Of a stretch of DNA of 64,000 bases, positions 49,149-58,044 are shown one piece after another. The DNA lies in the NCBI RefSeq assembly GCF_014191375.1, contig NZ_JACHWN010000001.1, positions 186,001 through 250,000 of the forward strand. Direction: 5' to 3'. The translations under genes and the position numbers were made by a program. Each line of letters starts with the position of its first letter. Position 1 is the first letter of the stretch. The notes beneath the pieces were generated by a model, which had not been told where the DNA came from, did not search any database, and worked only from the letters and a program-made list of their open reading frames with translations. Source of the DNA: Mesorhizobium sp. RMAD-H1 (GTDB lineage: Bacteria > Pseudomonadota > Alphaproteobacteria > Rhizobiales > Rhizobiaceae).

Positions 49149-49432
49149 TGTACTCTTACCTCTGAATGATGCTCCATTCTTCCATGCAGCGTCGGTGCCC
49201 ACGTTGAGGCATGGATCCCAGTGACAAGCACTGGGATGACGGGGTGGAGATGATTTCGACCACCGACAGATGTTAAGCGATGGCTTCGTGAGCTAAACTG
49301 CCGTCATCCCAGTGCTTGTCACTGGGATCCATGCCTCAATCTTTCCATTGCAATAATGGATCAGAAGACTTCCCATGATTTCACCAGTTATAAATCCATC
49401 AATGAGTTGGCTGCCAATCCATTGACAGAGAC
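49149..49432. other. 284-bp intergenic region holding the 39-bp inverted repeat
   Basis: Between the possible antitoxin remnant and the aldo/keto reductase gene end. Apart from the inverted repeat at 49204-49339 it is AT-richer than its surroundings and no supported gene is seen. With the remnant, the whole stretch from 48963 to 49432 is a 470-bp gap between solid genes. Confidence 0.5.
49204..49339. repeat. 136-bp element with perfect 39-bp terminal inverted repeats
   Basis: Arms at 49204-49242 and 49301-49339 are exact reverse complements, each containing ATCCCAGTGACAAGCACTGG, itself a nested hairpin. A 58-bp unique loop separates them. The perfect identity suggests a young non-autonomous mobile or repetitive element. 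No transposase is present. Confidence 0.9.
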
Positions 49433-50257
49433 CTAAACACTATCCGGGTGAGGCCCGATCCGGCCGTTGTGCACGTCATTGAGCGCGGAAATCGCGTCGT
49501 GGTCGCCCGAGGTGAGCTTGAAGCCCAGGACGTCGAAATTCTCCTCGATGCGCGCCGGCGTCACCGATTTCGGGATGACGATATTGCCGATGTCGAGATG
49601 CCAGCGCAGGATGATCTGCGCCACGGTCTTGCCGTGCTTTGCGGCGATCTGCTTGAGATCGGGATTTTCCAGTATCTTGCCCTGGCCGAGCGGGCTCCAC
49701 GCTTCCGTGGCGATCCCCTTCTTCTCGTGGAAAACGCGCAGCTCGTTCTGCTGGAACCGCGGATGCAGCTCGATCTGGTTGAGCACCGGCGTCACGCCCG
49801 TTTCCGAGATGACGCGCTCAAGGTCGGCGATCCGGAAATTTGATACGCCGATCGATTTCACGCGGCCTTCCTCCCTGAGCTTGATCAGCGCGCGCCAGCT
49901 GTCGAGGAAGCGGTCCTGCGCCGGCACGGGCCAGTGGATCAGATAGAGATCGACATAATCCGTGCCGAGCCGCTTCAGGCTGGCCTCGAAAGCCCTCAAG
50001 GCTGAATCGTGCCCCTGATCGGCGTTCCAGAGCTTGGTCGTCAGAAAGATGTCGCCGCGCGCCACGCCGGAATTTTTGAGCGCCTTGCCGACGCCTTCCT
50101 CATTGCCATAGGCGGCGGCGGTGTCGATATGCCGGTACCCTGTCTCGAGCGCTTTTTCGACAACGGCGGCCGCCTCGTCATTGCCGACCTGCCAGACGCC
50201 GAAGCCGAGCTGCGGTATCGCATTGCCGTCGTTCAGTTTTATTGCGGGTACGGTCAT
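49433..50257 (-). CDS. aldo/keto reductase
   Basis: 274 residues, NADPH-dependent (alpha/beta)8 barrel. The AKR signature GYRHIDTAAAYGNEEGVGKAL holds the catalytic Asp and Tyr, LTTKLWN the Lys, and LIHWPVP the His. KSIGVSNFRIADLE and the C-terminal PKSVTPARIEENFDVLGF cofactor loop follow. It resembles 2,5-diketo-gluconate reductase and methylglyoxal reductases. It is a single gene; the terminator downstream at 50366 belongs to the next gene. Confidence 0.93.
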   Translation of the reverse strand: MTVPAIKLNDGNAIPQLGFGVWQVGNDEAAAVVEKALETGYRHIDTAAAYGNEEGVGKALKNSGVARGDIFLTTKLWNADQGHDSALRAFEASLKRLGTDYVDLYLIHWPVPAQDRFLDSWRALIKLREEGRVKSIGVSNFRIADLERVISETGVTPVLNQIELHPRFQQNELRVFHEKKGIATEAWSPLGQGKILENPDLKQIAAKHGKTVAQIILRWHLDIGNIVIPKSVTPARIEENFDVLGFKLTSGDHDAISALNDVHNGRIGPHPDSV

Positions 50258-50365
50258 GGCTTATCCTTTGCATGCAATATCTGGCTCGTGGAATATCATC
50301 GGAAAAACAGGCGCGGGACAAGAGCGCCCGCATCACTGATATGGCGTTTCCCGCGAAAAGAAAAA

Positions 50366-50392
50366 GGGCAGCGGGTTCTGTTCCCGCTGCCC
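50366..50392 (-). terminator. L,D-transpeptidase gene terminator
   Basis: On the reverse strand, stem GGGCAGCGGG / CCCGCTGCCC (10 bp, perfect) with a seven-base loop, followed by a CTTTTTCTTTT tract. It lies about 40 bp after the stop of the gene at 50435. Confidence 0.92.
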
Positions 50393-50434
50393 AGTCGTGA
50401 CACCCTTTCGGGCGTCCCTCTCTCCTTGGTATAG

Positions 50435-51247
50435 CTACATGACCACGACCTTGGTGCCGATCTTCACGCGCTCATAGAGGTCTTCGACATCCTGGTTGCG
50501 CATGCGGATGCAGCCGGACGAGACCGCCTGGCCGATGGTCCAGGGCGCGTTGGTGCCGTGGATGCGGTAAAGCGTGGAGCCGAGATAGAGCGCGCGGGCG
50601 CCGAGCGGATTGGCCGGCCCGCCTTCCATGTGGACGGGCAGGACGCGGCCCTTCTCCCTTTCGCGTGCGATCATTTCCGCCGGCGGGCGCCAGTCCGGCC
50701 AGACAGCCTTGCGCGTGATCGGGTGCGTGCCTTTCCAGCCGAAGCCCTCTTTGCCGACGCCGACGCCGTAGCGCCTTGCCTTGCCGTTGGCCTCGACGAG
50801 ATAGAGGAACCGCTTCGCCGTATCGACGACGATCGTGCCCGGCTTGTGCGAGCCCTTATAGGCGACCGTCTGCGGCAGGTAGATCGGGTTCATCTGCCGC
50901 TGCGGCTGCTCCTCGGGCGCGCGCCGGACTGCGCGCTGGGCCGGGCGCCTGTAGGCCACGTCGCGATAGCGCGGCGGCTGGTCCGCGGTCATCGGTGCGC
51001 GGCGCTTCACCACGCGGCGGGACGTCTGGGACGGAGCGTAATAGCGCTGCCGGGTGAAGGTCGGTGCCGGGTAATAATAGCGCGGGCGCTCCTGCAACTG
51101 CGTTACCCAGGGCGCGGTGAGGTCGGGGCTCAGCACGACAGGAGCCCTGGTGGCATAGCGGTCGCTTGCCCATGCGCCTGTCGCCGAGATGGCGGAGATC
51201 GTGACCGCGGTCACGGCGGTGATGAGAAGGAGGTGGCGAGGTTTCAT
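50435..51247 (-). CDS. L,D-transpeptidase (YkuD domain), exported
   Basis: About 270 residues. A signal peptide (MKPRHLLLITAVTAVTISA, cleavage near AWA-SD) is followed by a basic Arg/Pro/Tyr-rich linker (about 30-110) and a YkuD domain beginning TIVVDTAKRFLYLVE. The catalytic motif is RIHGTNAPWTIGQAVSSGCIR with the active Cys. It forms 3-3 crosslinks in peptidoglycan or links proteins to it. The ATG at 51247 is preferred over one four codons upstream. A strong terminator makes it monocistronic. Confidence 0.93.
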   Translation of the reverse strand: MKPRHLLLITAVTAVTISAISATGAWASDRYATRAPVVLSPDLTAPWVTQLQERPRYYYPAPTFTRQRYYAPSQTSRRVVKRRAPMTADQPPRYRDVAYRRPAQRAVRRAPEEQPQRQMNPIYLPQTVAYKGSHKPGTIVVDTAKRFLYLVEANGKARRYGVGVGKEGFGWKGTHPITRKAVWPDWRPPAEMIAREREKGRVLPVHMEGGPANPLGARALYLGSTLYRIHGTNAPWTIGQAVSSGCIRMRNQDVEDLYERVKIGTKVVVM

Positions 51248-51473
51248 GATCTTGCCCATAGCCCTTGTGCAGCCACTGCTCCTGACACAATGCTGTCAGC
51301 AGCGGGATGGCAGTGTCGATGACGGGATTGTGGCGGAGCTTCAGAGTCGAAAAAGTGAATCGAAATCAATAAAATACGATTCTTTTCCAGAACCGTTTCT
51401 TGTGGTTAGCACCCGGTTTCGATCGCTGGTTAACATCGCCTGAACGACGAGAAAATAAGGGTGGATACCTATC

Positions 51474-52121
<648 letters not shown>

Positions 52122-52176
52122 GGCTTTGCATGGGGCCGCAAAACCTGCAACATTGCTGGAAAATTCTGGAGGTTCC

Positions 52177-52788
52177 ATGGATATCGCATCGCTGCTGATC
52201 TTTGCCGGCGCGCTTCTGGTCGCGGCGGGTTCGCCCGGGCCGAGCATCGGGGCGCTGGTGGCCCGCGTCATCAGCCGCGGCTATCGCGACGTCCTGCCCT
52301 TTCTCCTCGCCATGTGGATCGGCGAGGCGATCTGGCTTTCGCTCGCCGTCTGGGGCCTGGCCGTGGTGGCGCAGACTTTCCATCTCGTCTTCACCATCAT
52401 CAAATATGTCGGCGTCGCCTATCTCCTCTATCTCGCCTGGAAGATGTGGACGGCGCCCGTGGAGGTCAGCGACGGTGCTCTGCCCAAGGAGAATTCGGCT
52501 GGAAAACTCTTCATGGCGGGCCTCGCCGTGACGCTCGGCAATCCCAAGATCATGATGTTCTACATGGCGCTGCTGCCGACGATCATCGATCTCGGCCATG
52601 TCACCGTGCTCGGCTGGGCCGAACTGATTGCCGTGATGGTGCTGGTGCTGATCACCGTCGACATGTTCTGGATCGTGCTTGCCGCGCAGGCGCGGCGCTT
52701 TCTCAGAAGTGCCCGCGCCATGCGCATCGCCAACCGCACCAGCGCCACCATGATGGCTGGCGCGGCAGCGGCCATAGCGACGCGGTAG
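52177..52788 (+). CDS. LysE-family amino-acid exporter
   Basis: 203 residues with about six membrane helices. The N-terminal LLIFAGALLVAAGSPGPS with its G-x-x-P-GP motif and the middle MAGLAVTLGNPKIMMFYMALL are typical of RhtB/LysE exporters. TGGAGG lies before the ATG at 52177; a longer frame starting at 52126 is not supported. The substrate is unknown. It follows tag by 55 bp and may be read with it. Confidence 0.9.
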   Translation: MDIASLLIFAGALLVAAGSPGPSIGALVARVISRGYRDVLPFLLAMWIGEAIWLSLAVWGLAVVAQTFHLVFTIIKYVGVAYLLYLAWKMWTAPVEVSDGALPKENSAGKLFMAGLAVTLGNPKIMMFYMALLPTIIDLGHVTVLGWAELIAVMVLVLITVDMFWIVLAAQARRFLRSARAMRIANRTSATMMAGAAAAIATR

Positions 52789-52824
52789 GGTTTCCTTTCC
52801 TGCGAGGGGCTGGTGTGTGTGAAT

Positions 52825-52932
52825 GCCCCTCATCTGCCTGCCGGCATCTTCTCCCCGCGTGCGGGGAGAAGATGCCGGCAACGCTGGTGTCTCCCTCTCC
52901 CCGCTTGCGTGGAGAGGGTAAGGGTGAGGGGC
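52825..52932. repeat. RIME1-like intergenic mosaic element (108 bp)
   Basis: Begins GCCCCTCATCTGCCTGCCGG and ends GTGAGGGGC. Inside are two hairpins: GCCGGCATCTTCTCCCCGC with its inverse GCGGGGAGAAGATGCCGGC, and CCTCTCCCCGC-TTGC-GTGGAGAGG. Length and two-palindrome design match the Rhizobium-specific intergenic mosaic element RIME1. It lies in the gap before hisS. Confidence 0.85.
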
Positions 52933-53065
52933 GTCCTCTCCGCCCTTGCTCGGCTGGATTTGATGAGCTAGGAAGCGGCGCTGTAACCTATAAAGATACG
53001 AAGTTTCCTAATTGGTGACAGCGACAGCTGAGCTACACGACAATTCCAGACATCGGACGGACATC

Positions 53066-54658
53066 ATGGCGAACAAGGCTGACAAGGTGAAGGCACGGCT
53101 TCCGCGCGGGCTTGTCGACCGCCATGCCGCCGACATTCGCGCCACCGACAAGATGCTGGCGGCGATCCGCGAGGTCTATGAGCGCTACGGCTTCGATCCC
53201 GTCGAGACGCCGATGATCGAATATACCGATGCGCTGGGCAAGTTCCTGCCCGATCAGGACCGGCCGAACGAGGGCGTGTTCTCGCTGCAGGACGATGACG
53301 AGCAATGGCTGTCGCTGCGCTATGACCTGACGGCGCCGCTCGCCCGCCATGTCGCGGAAAATTTCAACGAGATCCAGCTTCCCTACCGCACCTATCGCGC
53401 GGGCTATGTCTTCCGCAATGAGAAGCCGGGGCCGGGCCGCTTCCGCCAGTTCATGCAGTTCGACGCCGATACCGTCGGCGCGCCCTCCGTCGGGGCGGAT
53501 GCCGAGATGTGCATGATGATGGCCGATGTCATGGAGGCGCTGGGGATTGAGCGCGGCGACTACATCGTCCGCGTCAACAACCGCAAGGTGCTTGATGGCG
53601 TGATGCAAGCGATCGGGGTCACGGACGAAGGGCAGAAACTCACTATCCTGCGGGCGATCGACAAGCTGGACAAGTTCGGACCGGAAGGTGTCCGTGAACT
53701 GCTTGGGGCCGGCCGCAAGGATGAAAGCGGCGACTTCACCAAGGGCGCCGGGCTACGCGCGGAACAGATCGATCAGGTGTTGGCCTATGTCGACGCACCT
53801 GGGGCGGGAGAGGGGTCGCTCATTGCTGATCCGGACCCGGCGGATGATAATTACCTTCGCGCGGTGGGATATGTTCCCGCGCGTTATGGGAAGCTCGACA
53901 ATATAGAGACCGTCCGGCACCTCAAGGAAAGGTTCGGTCATAGCCCGCTCGCGGCGGAAGGGCTTGCTGAACTTGAAACGATCGCTGTGATGGCGGCGGC
54001 TGCCGGTTATGGCGCGCGGCGGATCATCATTTCGCCCTCCGTCGTCCGCGGCCTCGAATATTACACCGGCCCGGTCTTCGAAGTCGAATTGACCGCCGAG
54101 ATCCCCAATGAAAAGGGCGAGATCGTGCGCTTCGGCTCGGTCGGCGGCGGCGGGCGCTATGACGGGCTTGTCTCGCGCTTCCGTGGTCAGCCCGTCCCGG
54201 CGACGGGCTTTTCCATCGGCGTCTCACGCCTGATGACGGCCTTGAAGAACCTGGGCAAGCTCGGCGAGAGCGACGTGCTCGCTCCCGTGCTCGTCACCGT
54301 CATGGATGGTGATATGGAAGCCATGGGGAAATATCAGGATTTCACCCAGCGCCTGCGCGCAGCCGGCATCCGCGCCGAGATGTATCAGGGCAACTGGAAG
54401 AAGTTCGGCAACCAGCTGAAATATGCCGACCGCCGCGGCTCCCCGCTCGCCATTATCCAAGGCGCCGACGAGCGGGCGCAGGCGCAAGTGCAGATCAAGG
54501 ACCTGATCGAGGGCAAGCGCCTTTCCGAGGAAATCGAGAGCAATGAGGAATGGCGCGCCAGCCGTCCGGCGCAGGTGACCGTGAAGGAAGCTGAGCTGGT
54601 CAAGACGGTGAAGCGGATGCTCGAGCAGCAGGCGCAGGACCGCGCGCGAGAGGCGTAA
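53066..54658 (+). CDS. hisS: histidyl-tRNA synthetase
   Basis: 530 residues, clearly longer than the roughly 420 of E. coli HisRS. Class II motif 2 is [20 protein letters not shown] near residues 107-126. The histidine-specific [12 protein letters not shown] lies near 328. The C-terminal anticodon-binding domain starts near 410. The motif 2 loop has GPG where canonical bacterial HisRS has residues that read G-1/C73, consistent with the A73, G-1-less tRNA-His in this window. Codon choice in about 53540-53980 (more GGG, GGA, CGG, one ATA) differs from the ends. It heads hisS-hisZ-hisG. The ATG at 53066 is preferred over a start 18 codons upstream. Confidence 0.95.
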   Translation: MANKADKVKARLPRGLVDRHAADIRATDKMLAAIREVYERYGFDPVETPMIEYTDALGKFLPDQDRPNEGVFSLQDDDEQWLSLRYDLTAPLARHVAENFNEIQLPYRTYRAGYVFRNEKPGPGRFRQFMQFDADTVGAPSVGADAEMCMMMADVMEALGIERGDYIVRVNNRKVLDGVMQAIGVTDEGQKLTILRAIDKLDKFGPEGVRELLGAGRKDESGDFTKGAGLRAEQIDQVLAYVDAPGAGEGSLIADPDPADDNYLRAVGYVPARYGKLDNIETVRHLKERFGHSPLAAEGLAELETIAVMAAAAGYGARRIIISPSVVRGLEYYTGPVFEVELTAEIPNEKGEIVRFGSVGGGGRYDGLVSRFRGQPVPATGFSIGVSRLMTALKNLGKLGESDVLAPVLVTVMDGDMEAMGKYQDFTQRLRAAGIRAEMYQGNWKKFGNQLKYADRRGSPLAIIQGADERAQAQVQIKDLIEGKRLSEEIESNEEWRASRPAQVTVKEAELVKTVKRMLEQQAQDRAREA

Positions 54659-54682
54659 GGTTATGCTTGATTTCCCGTCGCT

Positions 54683-54843
54683 CACCCCCCTCTGCCCTGC
54701 CGGGCATCTCCCCCTCAAGGGGGGAGATTACGCCTTCATCGACGCCCGGCACCAGTCGCAAATGTTGCAGAGTGGAGGCGGAGCGTTGTGTCAGCCAATC
54801 TCCCCCCTTAAGGGGGAGATATCAGGCAGGGCAGAGGGGGGTG
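54683..54843. repeat. MITE-like palindromic repeat, copy 2 (between hisS and hisZ)
   Basis: 161 bp with inverted ends CACCCCCCTCTGCCCTGCC... and ...GGCAGGGCAGAGGGGGGTG, each containing a CTCCCCCTCAAGGGGGGAG-type hairpin. The central part, TTACGCCTTCATCGACGCCC onward to GTGTCAGC, is clearly homologous to copy 3 at 57271. It fills most of the 228-bp gap inside the his operon. Confidence 0.9.
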
Positions 54844-54886
54844 CAATCGCAAGGGCGCCGTCCTTTACCAATCGGGTTTCCCCGGC

Positions 54887-56041
54887 ATGACCCCCTCCCG
54901 CATCCCAGCCTTCGCCAAGGATCTCTCCGCCCTTCTGGTCGCACGCGGGGCGGAGCTGGTCGACATCCCGGTGATCCAGCCCGCCGACCCGTTCCTCGAC
55001 ATGGCGGGCGAGGATCTGCGCCGCCGCATCTTCCTCACCGAGAACGAGAACGGCGACAGCCTCTGCCTGCGCCCGGAATTCACCATTCCGGTCTGCCGCA
55101 ACCATATCGCGCTCAATGCCGCGACGCCGAAGCGCTACGCCTATCTCGGCGAGGTGTTCCGCCAGCGCCGCGAGGGCGGGACGGAGTTCTATCAGGCGGG
55201 CATCGAGGATCTGGGCGATGCCGACGAGGCGCGCGCCGATGCCCGCTCGCTGGCCGATGGGCTTGCCTGTGTGCGCTCCGTCGCGCCCGATGCCGCGCTC
55301 GAGATCGTGCTGGGCGACCAGGCGATGTTCGAGGCGGTGCTCGCCGCGCTCGGCCTGCCGCGCGGATGGCAGAAGAAGCTGGCGCGCACCTTCGGCAATC
55401 CCGGGCAGCTGAAGAGCCTGCTCGCCGGTCTTGGCAGCCCGCGCGAGAACGGCGTATTGCCCGAGCCGCTCGCGGGTCTGGTCAGCTCAGGCGATGAAGC
55501 TGCGCTTACCGCCTATCTCGAGGCGGATATGCGGAAGGCGGGAATTTCGCCCGTCGCCGGCCGCACGCCGGCCGAGATCGCCCGCCGCCTCCTCGAGAAG
55601 GAAAGCCTCGCTTCCATCAGGCTTCCGAAGAAAGCCTTTGCCGCGCTCGAAACCTTCCTCGCCATCCGCGAGCCGCTCGACCGCGCGCCGCAGCACCTGC
55701 GGGAATTCGCTGCCAGGAACGATATTGATCTCGGCACCGCACTGAAGGCTTTTGCCGACCGTGCCGAGGCGATCGCGGCCCAGGGCATCGATCTCGGCCA
55801 GGTTCATTACGACGCGGCGTTCGGCCGTCCGCTCGATTATTATACCGGCCTCGTCTACGAGATTCGCGCGGCCTCGGGCGGCGGCGCGATCGTCGGCGGC
55901 GGCCGCTACGACCGGCTCCTGACGCTGCTGGGCGCGGCGGAGCCCATCCCCGGCGTCGGCTTCTCCATCTGGCTCGACCGGCTGGAGGAACTTGCCGGCG
56001 AAGCGCCGGAGGGCGGCAGAAAAGCGGGGAGGGCGCAATGA
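54887..56041 (+). CDS. hisZ: ATP phosphoribosyltransferase regulatory subunit
   Basis: 384 residues, a class II aaRS paralogue lacking synthetase function. It forms an octamer with short-form HisG. Family features: [57 protein letters not shown] and the C-terminal [12 protein letters not shown] and GGGRYDRLL. The anticodon-binding domain of true HisRS is missing, as expected. Its stop overlaps the hisG start (ATGA), so the partners are translationally coupled. Confidence 0.95.
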   Translation: MTPSRIPAFAKDLSALLVARGAELVDIPVIQPADPFLDMAGEDLRRRIFLTENENGDSLCLRPEFTIPVCRNHIALNAATPKRYAYLGEVFRQRREGGTEFYQAGIEDLGDADEARADARSLADGLACVRSVAPDAALEIVLGDQAMFEAVLAALGLPRGWQKKLARTFGNPGQLKSLLAGLGSPRENGVLPEPLAGLVSSGDEAALTAYLEADMRKAGISPVAGRTPAEIARRLLEKESLASIRLPKKAFAALETFLAIREPLDRAPQHLREFAARNDIDLGTALKAFADRAEAIAAQGIDLGQVHYDAAFGRPLDYYTGLVYEIRAASGGGAIVGGGRYDRLLTLLGAAEPIPGVGFSIWLDRLEELAGEAPEGGRKAGRAQ

Positions 56042-56739
56042 CCGGGACCGTCACGCTGGCGCTTCCCTCCAAGGGGCGTCTCAAGGAACAGGCGCTGGAT
56101 ATCCTCGCCCGAGCCGGGCTGCAGGTCGTCCTGCCGGAGGATGAGCGCAATTACCGTGCGCGGATCGAGGGCGTGGAAGGCGTCGACATCCTGTTCCTCT
56201 CGGCCTCCGAGATCGCCAGGGAACTGGGCTATGGCGGCGTCGATCTCGGCGTCACCGGCGAGGATCTGATCCGCGAGACGCTGGCCCATGCCGATGAGCG
56301 TGTCGCCATAGAGGCGCCGCTCGGCTTCGGCCATGCCGATGTCGTGGTGGCGGTGCCGGAGGTCTGGCATGATGTGACGACCATGGCCGATCTCGACGAT
56401 GTCGCCGCCGATTTCCGCCAGCGCCATGGCCGCCGCCTGCGCATCGCCACGAAATATTGGCGCCTGACGCAGCAGTTCTTCTCGCAGAAGCACGGCATCC
56501 AGGTCTACCGCATCGTCGAAAGCCTGGGCGCCACCGAAGGCGCTCCCGCCGCCGGCTCCGCCGACATCATCGTCGACATCACCTCGACCGGATCGACGCT
56601 CAGGGCCAACCGCCTCAAGGTGCTGGAGGACGGCGTCATCCTGCGTTCGCAGGCCTGTCTGGTTTCGGCCCGCCGCAGCGGCGGCGATGCCAGGATAGCG
56701 GAGATCGCCGCCCGCATCCGCGAGAGCCTGCAACGCTGA
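56038..56739 (+). CDS. hisG: ATP phosphoribosyltransferase, short form
   Basis: 233 residues, the short HisG_S type that needs HisZ. It catalyses the first step of histidine synthesis from ATP and PRPP. Visible features: [17 protein letters not shown] at the start, [30 protein letters not shown], and the PRPP-binding [19 protein letters not shown] near 180. The C-terminal regulatory domain of long-form HisG is absent. It is coupled to hisZ. Confidence 0.97.
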   Translation: MTGTVTLALPSKGRLKEQALDILARAGLQVVLPEDERNYRARIEGVEGVDILFLSASEIARELGYGGVDLGVTGEDLIRETLAHADERVAIEAPLGFGHADVVVAVPEVWHDVTTMADLDDVAADFRQRHGRRLRIATKYWRLTQQFFSQKHGIQVYRIVESLGATEGAPAAGSADIIVDITSTGSTLRANRLKVLEDGVILRSQACLVSARRSGGDARIAEIAARIRESLQR

Positions 56740-56750
56740 AGGAAGAAGCC

Positions 56751-57242
56751 ATGCCGGTGACTATCAGAGATGAAGAGCCGGCCGATATCGCCGCGATCCA
56801 TCGCGTGGTGGAGGCCGCTTTCCAGCAGTCCATGGAGGCCGATCTGGTCGACCGGCTTCGCGCCAATGGCGATGCCGTGATTTCGCTCGTCGCGGAGGAG
56901 GATGGCGAGATCGTCGGCCACGTCCTCTTTTCGCCGATGTCGGCGCCCTTTCCGGCGCTCGGGCTTGCGCCGGTGTCGGTCCTGCCCGGAAGGCAGAACC
57001 AGGGGATCGGCAGCATGCTCATCCGTGAGGGGCTGAAACAGGCGGAGAGCCGGGGCTTCCGGGTTGTATTCGTTCTGGGCGAGCCGGCCTATTACAGGCG
57101 TTTCGGCTTCGATCCCGCCTTGGCGGCGGGCTTCGCCTCGCCCTATGCGGGGCCATATCTGATGGCGCTGGCCCTAGATGGGAAAATGCCCGCCGAGCGC
57201 GGTCGGGTCGATTATGCCCCGGCCTTCGCGGCGCTGGGTTAG
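56751..57242 (+). CDS. GNAT-family N-acetyltransferase
   Basis: 163 residues. It has the GNAT acetyl-CoA motif VLPGRQNQGIGSMLIREGL and the following FVLGEPAYYRRFGF, typical of the YhbS-like subgroup. GGAAGAAG precedes the ATG, 11 bases after the hisG stop, so it is probably the last gene of the his transcript. The acceptor is unknown. A longer frame running back into hisG is a shadow. Confidence 0.88.
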   Translation: MPVTIRDEEPADIAAIHRVVEAAFQQSMEADLVDRLRANGDAVISLVAEEDGEIVGHVLFSPMSAPFPALGLAPVSVLPGRQNQGIGSMLIREGLKQAESRGFRVVFVLGEPAYYRRFGFDPALAAGFASPYAGPYLMALALDGKMPAERGRVDYAPAFAALG

Positions 57243-57270
57243 TTTAGAATAAAGACGCTTCCGGGGCAGT

Positions 57271-57425
57271 CCCCCCCTCTGGGCTGCCGCCCATCTCCCC
57301 CTCAAGGGATTACGCCTTCATCAATGCTCGGCACCAATCGCAAACGTTGCATGACGAAGGCGGGAAGTCGTGTCAGCTAATCTCCCCCCTTGAGGGGGAG
57401 ATGCCCGACAGGGCAGAGGGGGGTG
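57271..57425. repeat. MITE-like palindromic repeat, copy 3
   Basis: About 155 bp between the GNAT gene and doxX. The ends match copies 1 and 2, though the left hairpin is shortened (CTCCCCCTCAAGGGATTACG). The centre TTACGCCTTCATCAATGCTC onward is homologous to copy 2, with scattered substitutions. Confidence 0.88.
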
Positions 57426-57471
57426 AGCCTCGCGTTTTCATCAAAACAGCGGCTGCTCCAGAAGCGCAAAA

Positions 57472-57499
57472 GGCCGCGGATGACTCCGCGGCCCTTTTT
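57472..57499 (-). terminator. doxX terminator
   Basis: Perfect 9-bp stem GGCCGCGGA / TCCGCGGCC with a four-base loop, A/T runs on both sides, about 20-45 bp after the doxX stop. It could work in both directions. Confidence 0.8.
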
Positions 57500-57517
57500 C
57501 TGACGAGAATGTCCGGA

Positions 57518-57934
57518 TCAACCGCGCTTGGCGTCGATCGAAAGCGCGCCGGCGCCGGCCGCCGCGAGCACGAAGAAGCCGCCTGCGATGGCGATGTTCT
57601 TCTGGAAATTGATCATCTGCATCATGTCGGCGAAGTTCGTGTGAGCCACGAGAGCGGAAGCGATGCTGAAGAGGCCGAGCGCGATCGCCGCGATGCGGGT
57701 CTTGAAGCCGACGAGCACGGCGAGGCCGCCGAAGAGCTCGAGCAGGCCGACGAGCACGGCAACGATGGTCGGAGCCGGGAGACCCATGCTGCCGAAATAG
57801 GCGGCAGTGCCGCCGATCGCCGTCAGCTTGCTGAAGCCGGCGGGGATGAAGAGCGAGGAAAGCAGGATACGGCCGATGAGAGTGCCGTATGGATTGCTGG
57901 CATAGGCATTGCTGGAATAGGCGGTGGCAGACAT
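57518..57934 (-). CDS. DoxX family membrane protein
   Basis: 138 residues with four membrane helices. The first block is GRILLSSLFIPAGFSKLTAI. The middle GLLELFGGLAVLVGFKTRIAAIALGLF and NFQKNIAIAGGFFVLAAAGAG are typical of the DoxX/YphA group. Members are linked to redox and oxidative-stress functions but the activity is uncertain. It has its own terminator and is monocistronic. Confidence 0.92.
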   Translation of the reverse strand: MSATAYSSNAYASNPYGTLIGRILLSSLFIPAGFSKLTAIGGTAAYFGSMGLPAPTIVAVLVGLLELFGGLAVLVGFKTRIAAIALGLFSIASALVAHTNFADMMQMINFQKNIAIAGGFFVLAAAGAGALSIDAKRG

Positions 57935-58044
57935 GGCATTGTTCTCCAGGGGTGTTTTGGTCGCCGAGAGATAAGACCAACGCCTTTGTTAAAGAAAGCC
58001 GCATTATTCTCGACAGATCGTTCACCAATGCGAGACGGTCTGGC

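Noticed and set aside
57241..57430. Coding gene between the GNAT gene and doxX
   Set aside because: The stretch is the third copy of the palindromic repeat; no frame has a ribosome site or conserved sequence.
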